Source: an uncultured Prevotellaceae bacterium
GTDB lineage: Bacteria; Bacteroidota; Bacteroidia; Bacteroidales; Bacteroidaceae
Direction: 5' to 3'
Length of the DNA stretch: 64,000 nucleotides
NCBI GenBank assembly: GCA_902800245.1
Contig: CADCDY010000007.1
Coordinates: 1 to 64,000, forward strand
Shown: piece by piece, positions 1 through 7,125 of the stretch
Layout: the number at the start of each line of letters is the position of its first letter
Position numbering within the stretch: position 1 is the first letter of the stretch
Made by a program: the position numbers and the translations under genes
Notes under the pieces: model-generated
The model's database searches: none
Told to the model about the DNA's origin: nothing
What the model saw: only the letters and a program-made list of their open reading frames with translations

Positions 1-1
1 G

Positions 2-127
2 ATGGCTATGACGCCCATCATCATCCTTCTGCCCTCGTATTGGCTCTTCCATGAGAAGATTACCTGGAAAGCTATTGTTGGCGCCTTTATCTCCGTCATT
101 GGCGTCAGCTTGTTCTTTTTAGGCTGA
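2..127 (+). CDS. DMT/EamA-family transporter, C-terminal fragment
   Basis: Only the last 41 residues lie in the window; the gene begins upstream of base 1. The reading frame starting at base 2 gives a hydrophobic segment, a short polar stretch containing LFHEKITWKAIVG, and a final membrane helix ending FFLG. This is the usual end of an EamA (drug/metabolite transporter) protein, where the ninth and tenth helices are joined by a Glu-Lys-containing turn. The family exports small metabolites across the inner membrane. Substrate cannot be judged from this fragment. Confidence 0.6.
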   Translation: MAMTPIIILLPSYWLFHEKITWKAIVGAFISVIGVSLFFLG

Positions 128-247
128 AGGCTCGCAAATCGCCTTCACCATCTCGTTCCCCCTAAATTAAGAACAATTAACGCCTAATTTTACAATATTC
201 CTGATGACCAGCGTTTATATAAACAGATGGATTTATCAAATAGGAAT

Positions 248-808
248 ATGAAAACAATGAAAATCTGGAGAAACATCCTCGTGACGACTGCTGCCATGCT
301 CTCCCTCGTCTCTTGTAGCAGCGATCCGCAATGGGCTGACGAGGAGGCGCACGAGAAAACGGAGCAGTTGCAGAAGCAGTACGGGCCGATGATGATTGGC
401 ACATGGTACTATGAGAACATCAGTGACACGGAACGCTTTTTTGAGCAGCTAACGTTTAACGCTGACGGAACGCTGTCGGGAATGCGCAAATGGCAGATCC
501 GCAAAGTCGTCACTATTGAGGGTGAACAACGCTATACTGATTGGGAGAGTGTAGAGCCTTTGGAAGGAACTTTCTCTGGTACATGGAAACTGAGTTACTA
601 CAGCCCGGAAGGTATGGCTGGTGAGAAACGGAATTGTCTGTTACTGAATGCCAAATATGAAGGTGCAAATAGCGAATACATGGCTTATTCCAACATTGCC
701 ACTTTCGACTATGCCGACGAAACAACGCTTCGTTTCGAAGGTTTTTATTTCAAAGACGAGGAAGGTCGGATTGTTTTTCTTCGAGGCACTCAGGAACCAA
801 GTTTCTAG
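248..808 (+). CDS. Lipocalin-like lipoprotein, hypothetical
   Basis: 186-residue predicted lipoprotein. The N-terminus is a signal peptide ending in a lipobox (SLVSC, Cys at about residue 23), so the mature protein is probably membrane-anchored in the envelope. The mature part has a GTW motif followed by alternating beta-rich stretches (FNADGTLSGMRKW, GTFSGTWKLSY), which resembles the lipocalin-like domains common in Bacteroidales lipoproteins. An ATG at 227 is in frame, but the ATG at 248 is preceded by AGGA at a suitable distance and gives a compact signal peptide; 257 is also possible. No specific function is known. It is flanked by about 100 bp upstream and a long RNA leader downstream, so it is probably monocistronic. 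Confidence 0.6.
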   Translation: MKTMKIWRNILVTTAAMLSLVSCSSDPQWADEEAHEKTEQLQKQYGPMMIGTWYYENISDTERFFEQLTFNADGTLSGMRKWQIRKVVTIEGEQRYTDWESVEPLEGTFSGTWKLSYYSPEGMAGEKRNCLLLNAKYEGANSEYMAYSNIATFDYADETTLRFEGFYFKDEEGRIVFLRGTQEPSF

Positions 809-963
809 AATCAACGGGGCGGATTCATTAATCATTGATGTCGCTAGCAGTAATTACAGGTATTCTTTGTTTCTTTGCCATAAATTAAATGTTCACAATA
901 AGAATGTGCCTGCAAAGTTACATTTTTTTGCGCAACTTTATTCGTTTATTCGGAAAATATTCG

Positions 964-971
964 TATATTTG
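964..971 (+). promoter_or_regulatory. Bacteroidota -7 promoter box (TATATTTG)
   Basis: TATATTTG matches the TAnnTTTG consensus. A TTCG at 941-944, about 19 bp upstream, is a weak match to the TTTG -33 box. It would start a transcript near 977, which then carries the structured leader. No other start signal for the next gene pair was seen. Confidence 0.55.
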
Positions 972-977
972 CGGTCA

Positions 978-1396
978 GAAATACAATTAACAGGAAGTTA
1001 AACTCTTTAAAACTATTTTGCCGATGACATAGAAACAGAACGAATGTAACGCTACGACCTAACGATGAGGCTCAGCCCCACAGGTCACAGAGAGAATGAT
1101 AACCAATTATTATTAACTTTCTGAGCAGCAAAGGCCAATATGCTTGCATAATTGGCTGAGTCGTGAAGAAAGTCAACGTAGTTAACAAACAGATTAGCGT
1201 TTCTGTTCGTACTTATACATAGATATTGAGCTTTTGCTCTTGTTCTTGAGATTCGAATACCGCCAAATCATTCGCACAAAGGGAGCAAGCAGTTGAAGGT
1301 TCACGTCGTAAGGAGTGGGCTATTCATACTTGTTGTACAGTTGGTCAGTTGGTGGTAGCCTGAATTTCGATAAGCATCGAATGGTTCTGCCTTTTT
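978..1396 (+). ncRNA. Structured RNA or long leader ending in terminator-like hairpin
   Basis: About 420 nt without a convincing gene, dense in complementary arms: 1056-1060 with 1082-1086; 1088-1094 with 1117-1123 (one G-U); 1134-1143 with 1146-1156 (GCCAAT and ATGC arms, one bulge); 1188-1193 with 1202-1207; and 1228-1231 with 1236-1239. CTCAGCC at 1071-1077 can also pair with GGCTGAG at 1154-1160, giving an alternative fold. The last helix (TTCGAT with ATCGAA, plus GGTAG with CTGCC) is followed by TTTTT at 1392-1396, nine bases before the next start codon. This looks like either a free-standing RNA with an intrinsic terminator or an attenuating leader. It does not match tmRNA, RNase P RNA or 6S RNA as far as I can tell. 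Confidence 0.5.
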
Positions 1397-1404
1397 ATTT
1401 GATA

Positions 1405-1872
1405 ATGAATAAATACAAACTAATAGTTCTGCTCACTATATTTATGAGCATGATAGGAACTAAAACAATCGCACAAACATTAGTATTGCATCATGCTAAT
1501 GGTACCACAACCGATGTGGAACTACTTACACAACCTCAAGTAAGATTCCAAGACGATAAAGTGCTCATTACCTCTTCCATTATTAATATGGAGTTCCCAA
1601 AGAATGATGTACTTACCTTTACTTTCAAAGGTAATGAATCTGGAATAAAGAGTCCCAATGTAGATATCAACGTTACTCAAAAAAACGGTCAGATTATCTT
1701 TCATGGAATTAAACCTTTAGAGATAATTGAAGTATATAACACAAGAGGTATCCGCATACCTGTTAATATCCAGCGTTTTGGTGATAATGCCAAGCTTTCT
1801 CTCTCATCAATCCCTTCAGGAGTCTATCTTCTTAACGTCAACGGAAGAACTACCAAATTTACAAAGCCATGA
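1405..1872 (+). CDS. Secreted protein with type IX sorting-like C-terminal domain
   Basis: 155 residues. A signal peptide (residues 1 to about 24, ending TIAQ) precedes a segment TLVLHHANGTTTDVEL that recurs in Prevotella secreted proteins. The C-terminal 70 residues (EVYNTRGIRI followed by SIPSGVYLLNVNGR) resemble the Por/T9SS C-terminal sorting domain (TIGR04183 type). The start at 1405 is chosen because the signal peptide begins there; the longer frame from 1315 would run through the leader hairpins. There is no Shine-Dalgarno site, and a U-tract ends nine bases upstream. The stop overlaps the next start in ATGA, so the two genes are probably translationally coupled. Function unknown. Confidence 0.65.
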   Translation: MNKYKLIVLLTIFMSMIGTKTIAQTLVLHHANGTTTDVELLTQPQVRFQDDKVLITSSIINMEFPKNDVLTFTFKGNESGIKSPNVDINVTQKNGQIIFHGIKPLEIIEVYNTRGIRIPVNIQRFGDNAKLSLSSIPSGVYLLNVNGRTTKFTKP

Positions 1873-4133
1873 AACGTAGACAATTCCTTATTTTACTATT
1901 ATTGGTCGTTGTGCTCAATAGTTTGGCCCAGAACGTTGGTGAGGCTTTCTATATCTATAGAAATGACGGACAGTTCAACGCTTTCCTTCGTGATGAAGTT
2001 GACAGCATTGTTTTCTCACATTACGACCTTGACTCGCTCTACTATGACGAGAACGTTACTCAACTCATCTATACTACTGATAGTCTCTATCATATACCAC
2101 TTGCTTCCATCGATAGCGTGGGGTTTGTGCAGCCGAAAACGATTATAAATAGCGACGTTTTTCCACTTACTGAAGAACACTCTTCCTATATTGTAAATGC
2201 AGACAGATTGAACTTTACAATGGTAGCAGGTACACCAGGCGCACTGCGTCCAAAGAAAGGCAATATTGTGGTAGCCACCGCCGATTGCGAAGCCTTTCCT
2301 TATGGTATCATTGCCCGTGTGGAGAGCATCAATGCCACCGGATTGGGCTTTGAGTACACGTGTAGTCAAGCTTGCTATGACGAAGTGTTTGACCAACTGG
2401 TGGTATACCAGCCTGCCATTGGGGGAACGGTTGTTGATGCCGCGCGTGGTATGGATTTGCGCCGTTCATCGCTTTCGGCTACACTTTGGAATATGAACTG
2501 GACCTCGACTATTGAAGGTGGTGGCACAACCACGACACTGAATGTGGGCGATCATGCTACAGCCACTGTAGTTGTGCGTAAGACGCTGACCACCCCCTTA
2601 TACTTTCAACTCTCACTAAAAAATGAATTGACATCTGGTGTTGACTTCAATGCTAAAAGTACTGCTAGTATATCCAAGGAGCTGCAGATAGGGAAAACCA
2701 TAACTGCGGGGAAAATCACAATACCATACACAATGGGACTCCTCTGGTTGGAACCCAAATTGTCTCTCTTTGGCTATTTTGAAGAAGCAGGAACAGTTGA
2801 ATTGAACTACAGCGGCCATTTTAATCGTACTGATATCTTGGACTTTACTTATACGCAGGGAGAATGGATTTTCAGCCATACACCCATGACAGATGTTGGC
2901 ACCGACATTGCCAGCCTCAGTATGGAAGGTTCAGCAGAGATAGGTTTAAAACCTCAGATTGATTTCTCTCTGAATGGCCAGCAGGCTGGTTTTGGATTGA
3001 ATGCTCGGACAGGGTTAAAAGAGCATATCAACTTTGTCTTTGATATTACCCACCTCTCTGATGGCGGTCTTTATGATGCTATGCGCGACAGTTATTGTCG
3101 TACCACCATACCCTGGAGTGTTACGGTGCATGCAAATGCCAACATTTTTTCACGCTATGATGCCAGCAAAAGTGATGATGGGTTCGCTACATTCAGCCAT
3201 ACATTTGCTCCACCTGAGGAGCCACAGTGGGGCGAGAATCATTATATTTTCCCATTGTTCCAAGTATATGGCAACGTAAACAAGTACAGGACCAAAGCAG
3301 AACCAATGGCCAGTGTCACTAGAACACTCCTTCTACCTGTACAGGTTGGCTTCTCATTACTCGATAAAGATAATAATGTCTTGCAAACCCAGTATGCATC
3401 CCGTTTATATCAAGATTGGAGTTCGTTCGGAACATACACTTGCGAGTTTTCGGGACTATTGACTGATGAAGAATACATAGTCCGCCCGACCGTTAAACTA
3501 TTCGGACAAGATGTATTAGCTTCACCGAGTGCGCAGATCGTGTTGAAGTCGTACACATCCTGCCCTGATGACAACCATCCGCATATGATAGACCTTGGCT
3601 TGCCTAGTGGCACAAAGTGGGCATGCTGCAACATGGGTGCTCAAAAACCAGAGCATTACGGTGATTATTATGCATGGGGAGAGATAAAAGATAAGAATAG
3701 GTATGACTGGAATACTTACGCTTACTTCACTGGCTATGATAGTAAAGATAATCCAACGTGTGAAGACATTGGTTCTGATATTGCTAATACAGATTATGAT
3801 GTCGTCACAACGTGGTGGGGTGCTCCTTGGCATATGCCGACATCAGCACAATGTGAGGAACTTGTCCTTAACTGCCACTTTTCGGGAGTAACACAGAATG
3901 GTGTAAAAGGAGGAAAGTTTACTGGACCTAATGGCGGTACAATATTCCTTCCCGCCGCAGGCTACAGACATGAATACGGCTTCCGCAGCATTGCTAAGTC
4001 TGGGAATTATTGGTCATCAACGGTCAACGAAGAAAGACAATACTGTGCCGACTTTTTATCCTTCAGTACATCTAAGGCGTATTCGGAGAGAGATTGGCGC
4101 AGTACAGGTTTATCTGTTCGTCCCGTACGTTAA
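1869..4133 (+). CDS. Large secreted protein with C-terminal Fib_succ_major domain
   Basis: 754 residues. Residues 1-20 form a signal peptide. Residues 30-80 contain repeated acidic DEVDSIVF and IDSVGF motifs frequent in Prevotella surface proteins. The long middle region is beta-rich and unrecognised. Residues about 570-754 form a Fibrobacter succinogenes major paralogous domain: IDLGLPSGTKWA, YYAWGE, WHMPTSAQ, FLPAAGYR, YWSST and a closing RPVR. This fold is related to formylglycine-generating-enzyme and C-type-lectin folds and is thought to act in surface display or adhesion. It overlaps the upstream gene by four bases. A cell-surface binding role is inferred, not shown. Confidence 0.7.
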   Translation: MKRRQFLILLLLVVVLNSLAQNVGEAFYIYRNDGQFNAFLRDEVDSIVFSHYDLDSLYYDENVTQLIYTTDSLYHIPLASIDSVGFVQPKTIINSDVFPLTEEHSSYIVNADRLNFTMVAGTPGALRPKKGNIVVATADCEAFPYGIIARVESINATGLGFEYTCSQACYDEVFDQLVVYQPAIGGTVVDAARGMDLRRSSLSATLWNMNWTSTIEGGGTTTTLNVGDHATATVVVRKTLTTPLYFQLSLKNELTSGVDFNAKSTASISKELQIGKTITAGKITIPYTMGLLWLEPKLSLFGYFEEAGTVELNYSGHFNRTDILDFTYTQGEWIFSHTPMTDVGTDIASLSMEGSAEIGLKPQIDFSLNGQQAGFGLNARTGLKEHINFVFDITHLSDGGLYDAMRDSYCRTTIPWSVTVHANANIFSRYDASKSDDGFATFSHTFAPPEEPQWGENHYIFPLFQVYGNVNKYRTKAEPMASVTRTLLLPVQVGFSLLDKDNNVLQTQYASRLYQDWSSFGTYTCEFSGLLTDEEYIVRPTVKLFGQDVLASPSAQIVLKSYTSCPDDNHPHMIDLGLPSGTKWACCNMGAQKPEHYGDYYAWGEIKDKNRYDWNTYAYFTGYDSKDNPTCEDIGSDIANTDYDVVTTWWGAPWHMPTSAQCEELVLNCHFSGVTQNGVKGGKFTGPNGGTIFLPAAGYRHEYGFRSIAKSGNYWSSTVNEERQYCADFLSFSTSKAYSERDWRSTGLSVRPVR

Positions 4134-4229
4134 TCAAAGGACGGTTATCATTTTTTGCAACAATGTGGAGGCTATTGTGGCCTTCACATTGTTTGATGAT
4201 ATAAGGGACGAAAAAAGATATATCATTGG

Positions 4230-4304
4230 CGTAGTTTTAATAAACGACGTCGCAGTTTTATCAAACATCGTCACAGTTTTAACAAACATTGGCGCAGTTT
4301 TAAC
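4230..4304. repeat. 21-bp tandem repeat, 3.6 copies
   Basis: Units begin at 4230, 4251, 4272 and (partial) 4293. The shared core is CGCAGTTTTAACAAAC with few mismatches. The array lies in the 373-bp gap between two convergent genes and is followed immediately by a 22-bp-period array. An in-frame reading on the plus strand produces a 7-residue repeat but has no plausible start or domain, so it is treated as non-coding. Confidence 0.8.
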
Positions 4305-4392
4305 TTTAGTCCCTACCTTGAGGGCCTTTAGTCCGTACTTCCAGACCTTTTAGCACGGCACACGAAAGACTTTAGCACGGCAGTTCCTAAAG
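4305..4392. repeat. 22-bp period array, four degenerate units
   Basis: TTTAGTCC at 4305 and 4327, then TTTAGCACGGCA at 4349 and 4371, fall at exact 22-bp spacing, with the rest of each unit diverged. It continues the 21-bp array to its left, so about 163 bp are phased at two helical turns. The AGCACGGC core reappears in the array at 43672-43737. Confidence 0.7.
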
Positions 4393-4447
4393 GACGTGTA
4401 TTACGTTGCTAAACTCATAGTTCTTGTGACGATTATGTAATAACATA

Positions 4448-4484
4448 AACGGCATAAACGCAAAGCCTTTGTGCTTATGCCGTT
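4448..4484 (-). terminator. Long hairpin, probable terminator of the fimbrillin gene
   Basis: AACGGCATAA pairs perfectly with TTATGCCGTT, and an inner GCAAAG/CTTTG helix extends it. It sits 22 bp beyond the stop of the minus-strand gene at 4507. The U-tract on either side is short, so termination may be weak or assisted. Confidence 0.55.
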
Positions 4485-4506
4485 GTTAAAAACAGGTCTG
4501 GATGAA

Positions 4507-5679
4507 TTACTTTATAGTATAATCAAAGTTTCTCGTCGCATCATCTTGAGTCAGTACGTAATAGGGCACTCCATCACTGGTAGTGATAATTTGAGGCGTA
4601 TAGCCATAAAGGCGTTCACCAGCATTTGTAACACATGTGATTCCGTACATGACGGGAATGGCAAAAACCCAATTTACTTTATTCTCATTCGAGACCGAAA
4701 CTTCTATTTCGGTTGGTGTTCCTGTTATCTGATGCCATCCGGTTTGAGTGTTTGAAGTAGCAAGAGTTCCACTTCCAGGTACGGTGGCTGCAGTAATGTT
4801 ATCTGTGCCGATATACCAGTAGTAGCTGCCTGTAGCTTGTGTCCACGACTTTAAATGTACGTAATATGATTTTCCTGCTTCAAAGTTCACGCCATTTTTA
4901 TTATAGGTATAGATATTAGAACCATTCGTGTAAGCCAGAGAATAGTTTTTGGCTCCTCCGTTGCATCTTAGTGACACAGCAAGAATAGTTTTTGCAGAGG
5001 CAGGAGTAATCACTAATGGCGCGTAGGTTTCATAGCCTTTGTCGTTTTCCTGACACAAGGCATTGTCATCAGTCCAGACAATAAGACGACTCATGTTTTT
5101 CGGAGTGGCCGAACTGGTATTTTCAAATTGCACTATAGCCTGCTGGTTAATGAAGTCGGCAGTTTCTGTTGTTACAGTGTTTGTAGTGTTGTCAATACCG
5201 GTAATTGTTACTGTGGCCTTAGCAAAATCATATTTGTTGCCAATGGTAGCGATGGTACCGTCTTGTTTGGTATAATCAAATATTTCTGTTGGATAATACA
5301 AGTTCAACTCGTCACCCACCTTTACCTTAGTACCCTTACTGCTTGATAGTGTGCCTGTGAACGTCGCTTGTGTGTTGTCGCTTGCCAATGGAGTGGCAGT
5401 AAGCGTTCCCAGATTCTCCTTGCCTAAACATACTGTTATGACCTCACCGCTTTTCCAATATGAAGTGATCTTGTTCCCCGATCCTTCCTCGAGGGCACGA
5501 GTAGTTGCACTATTTTTTGTGGCATTAATGGTAATGTTCCAAGTTTGTTCATTAAAGGTTTGTATGTCATCAATGCTATTGTCCTCGTTTTGACAGGACG
5601 TAAAAGTTGTACTTGCTATCAGCATGAAAGCATATACAGATATATTTTTTTTCATTTTACTAGTCTTTTTAATAATCAT
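4507..5679 (-). CDS. Fimbrillin-like lipoprotein
   Basis: 390 residues. The signal peptide ends in a lipobox (FTSC, Cys at about residue 29), and the mature start is acidic. A TTRALEE segment at about residue 58-64 is typical of Bacteroidales fimbrillin/Mfa2-type lipoproteins, where arginine-specific cleavage can occur. The rest is Thr/Ser/Asn-rich beta sequence with YYPTE and DFINQQAIVQFENT motifs. Such proteins are exported through the lipoprotein pathway and assemble into surface fimbriae or their anchors. The ATG at 5677-5679 directly follows the stop codon of the 54-residue gene; an in-frame ATG at 5653-5655 would give a shorter signal peptide. Which is used is unsure. Subunit versus anchor role cannot be told. 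Confidence 0.7.
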   Translation of the reverse strand: MIIKKTSKMKKNISVYAFMLIASTTFTSCQNEDNSIDDIQTFNEQTWNITINATKNSATTRALEEGSGNKITSYWKSGEVITVCLGKENLGTLTATPLASDNTQATFTGTLSSSKGTKVKVGDELNLYYPTEIFDYTKQDGTIATIGNKYDFAKATVTITGIDNTTNTVTTETADFINQQAIVQFENTSSATPKNMSRLIVWTDDNALCQENDKGYETYAPLVITPASAKTILAVSLRCNGGAKNYSLAYTNGSNIYTYNKNGVNFEAGKSYYVHLKSWTQATGSYYWYIGTDNITAATVPGSGTLATSNTQTGWHQITGTPTEIEVSVSNENKVNWVFAIPVMYGITCVTNAGERLYGYTPQIITTSDGVPYYVLTQDDATRNFDYTIK

Positions 5680-5844
5680 TTAATCCCAATATAAATCGTC
5701 CACTCCATCATATCCATTACGTCCTCCTGATAATGGGTTGATATTGCTTGGATCTGTTGAAGAAGCCAAAACAGGAATGTTGTCGTGAACCTGAACAACT
5801 TCCATTAAAGGATGAACATAATTTCTTTTCTTTTTTGTCTCCAT
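5680..5844 (-). CDS. Small 54-residue hypothetical protein
   Basis: A short reading frame, with its own upstream -7 box, begins METKKKRNYV, continues HPLMEVVQVHD, then NIPVLASSTD, and ends in a Gly/Asp-rich tail (GYDGVDDLYWD). Small Prevotella proteins of this layout (basic start, Met-Glu-Val-Val core, leucine-alanine-serine segment, glycine-rich end) often sit next to surface-protein genes, which supports it as real. Its TAA stop is directly followed by the ATG of the fimbrillin-like gene with no spacer, so translational coupling is likely. No signal peptide is clear. Function unknown. Confidence 0.6.
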   Translation of the reverse strand: METKKKRNYVHPLMEVVQVHDNIPVLASSTDPSNINPLSGGRNGYDGVDDLYWD

Positions 5845-5883
5845 ATGCAAATAGTTTTTTAGTTAATAATGAAAATATGGAAA

Positions 5884-5891
5884 CAAAGATA
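5884..5891 (-). promoter_or_regulatory. -7 box for the small-protein/fimbrillin pair
   Basis: On the minus strand this reads TATCTTTG, a perfect TAnnTTTG match, about 40 nt upstream of the start at 5844. A TTGC about 20 bp further upstream is a weak -33 candidate. Confidence 0.6.
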
Positions 5892-5946
5892 CTCATTCTG
5901 TAAGCAACAGTTTTGTTGCGGACAGTTTCTTTTGCTGATTCAAATT

Positions 5947-5963
5947 GGTTCAAAATTTGAACC
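5947..5963. promoter_or_regulatory. 17-bp inverted repeat, possible operator
   Basis: GGTTCAAA-A-TTTGAACC is a perfect dyad in the gap between two minus-strand genes, about 55 bp upstream of the -7 box at 5884-5891 and 20 bp past the stop of the gene at 5984. The arms are AT-rich at the centre and there is no U-tract, so a protein-binding site is more likely than a terminator. Confidence 0.4.
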
Positions 5964-5983
5964 ATCGATAAAATGGATGATTT

Positions 5984-6850
5984 TTAGTTATCGCGCAGCT
6001 GCTCTATCTTGTTGAGGCACCCCAGATCAAGACTGTCGCTGACACGGCGCCACACAAATTTCTGAAGAGTTGACAGCTGACGGTCCATGCGGTATATGCC
6101 GATGAAGACGTAAAGTGAATCGACGATGTCGCGCATGAAAGTGATGCGTAACTCATCTTTCTCCAGTCGCTCGTAAAACAGTTTCTCATTGGCCAGTGCG
6201 ATATATTCCTTGTCCTTGTCTGTTGGAGTGAAATACTCGGTGATGGTGGGCATGAGCTGCTGTATGTCACCCTCGTTGTGCCATGTGGTGTTGCCGTATT
6301 CGGGTCCCCACAGGTACACGTAGCTCAGGCCTGGCAATGCTTGGAAATAGGCCGTGTCTGGAGTGCCGGTGATATTAAAAAGACGCAGATACTCATAGGT
6401 GTCAGTAAAGCAGTCTTGACCCATGTGCAGTACGCGTGCAACAGGACGTTTGGCTGTGGGCGTCGGCGCCGGTAGCGTGTCGCTGCCCTTTGTGATTGTC
6501 ACGGCAGTGATGATGACGGCTATTATCAGCAATGTTGCAGCCAGCAGCACGGTGGGCTTTTTCCATAGGGTTTTCCTTGCTGCGGGCGTGGTATCGTGAC
6601 GGGCCACAAAGTCATCCCAGTCGGTGTAGCCTACATATTGTGCCAGAGGAGTTAGCGACGAAGACCGTGGCATGCTATCAGACTGCACGTAGCCCCAGAT
6701 ACGCTTCAGCGTGGAGACGCTGACCAAGGCATGACTATGGTCGAAGATGAGCTGTACTAGACATTCGAAGTCCTTTGGCGTGCTAATGCGACGACCGACC
6801 TTCTGTTCCACAGCGTTGCGCAGGTGCTGTATGTGTTCTGTTGTCTTCAT
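5984..6850 (-). CDS. Membrane protein with HTH-like N-terminus, hypothetical
   Basis: 288 residues. Residues 1-85 contain the segment VSTLKRIWGYV followed by SLTPLAQYVGYTDWDDF, an arrangement often seen at the start of Bacteroidales proteins that looks like a small helix-turn-helix domain. A single membrane helix spans about 100-119. The remaining 165 residues lie beyond it and match nothing I recognise. This suggests a cytoplasmic DNA-binding-like head and a periplasmic domain, perhaps a one-component sensor, but that is inference. A -7 box (minus-strand TAATTTTG) ends nine bases before the ATG, so the mRNA may be almost leaderless. Confidence 0.6.
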   Translation of the reverse strand: MKTTEHIQHLRNAVEQKVGRRISTPKDFECLVQLIFDHSHALVSVSTLKRIWGYVQSDSMPRSSSLTPLAQYVGYTDWDDFVARHDTTPAARKTLWKKPTVLLAATLLIIAVIITAVTITKGSDTLPAPTPTAKRPVARVLHMGQDCFTDTYEYLRLFNITGTPDTAYFQALPGLSYVYLWGPEYGNTTWHNEGDIQQLMPTITEYFTPTDKDKEYIALANEKLFYERLEKDELRITFMRDIVDSLYVFIGIYRMDRQLSTLQKFVWRRVSDSLDLGCLNKIEQLRDN

Positions 6851-6858
6851 CTTGCCTG

Positions 6859-6866
6859 CAAAATTA
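6859..6866 (-). promoter_or_regulatory. -7 box (TAATTTTG) of the HTH-like membrane protein
   Basis: This matches TAnnTTTG on the minus strand. Its 3' edge lies eight bases before the start codon, implying a leader of only a few nucleotides. Confidence 0.5.
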
Positions 6867-7076
6867 CAATTTTTTTTGCTATTTCACATCCATTATCCTT
6901 TTTATTTTGTATTGCTTAACAAATATTATTCAGCTTACATGATGATCAACAATCCATCCATTTTGAATGCCAATCCGATCGCTGCGTTCCTGCTGAAGCC
7001 TTCGTTATCAAGACATAAGAGCAAATGAATCTTTAGTTACAAGTGAGGGGTAAACAACAATTTTCTCATTGAGATA

Positions 7077-7108
7077 TTTGTTTTGTCGGGAGGAAATGCG
7101 TACCTTTG
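7077..7108 (+). promoter_or_regulatory. Promoter of xpt (TTTG-N20-TACCTTTG)
   Basis: TTTG at 7077-7080 and TACCTTTG at 7101-7108 are separated by exactly 20 bp, the classic Bacteroidota spacing. No purine riboswitch fits between this promoter and the start at 7126. Confidence 0.8.
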
Positions 7109-7125
7109 CCCCCAAAAAAGCAGCG

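Noticed and set aside
1354..1396. Group II intron domain V look-alike at the end of the leader
   Set aside because: It shares an AGCC/GGTT helix, but the bulge is on the wrong strand, no domain VI follows, and there is no intron-encoded protein.
978..1396. tmRNA or RNase P RNA
   Set aside because: No tRNA-like end with CCA, no tag reading frame, and no conserved RNase P motifs were found.
1315..1404. Longer in-frame start for the type IX-like protein, from 1315
   Set aside because: It would translate through the leader hairpins and would lack a signal peptide at its end; 1405 begins exactly at the signal peptide.
3570..4133. Diversity-generating retroelement target, because of the lectin-like fold
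   Set aside because: No reverse transcriptase, template repeat or adenine-biased variable region is visible.
3931..4353. Plus-strand reading frame through the end of the surface-protein gene and the repeats
   Set aside because: It is a shadow of the real gene plus translated repeats, with no start signal or domain.
4230..4392. CRISPR array
   Set aside because: Units are contiguous with no unique spacers, the period is 21-22 bp, and no cas genes are nearby.
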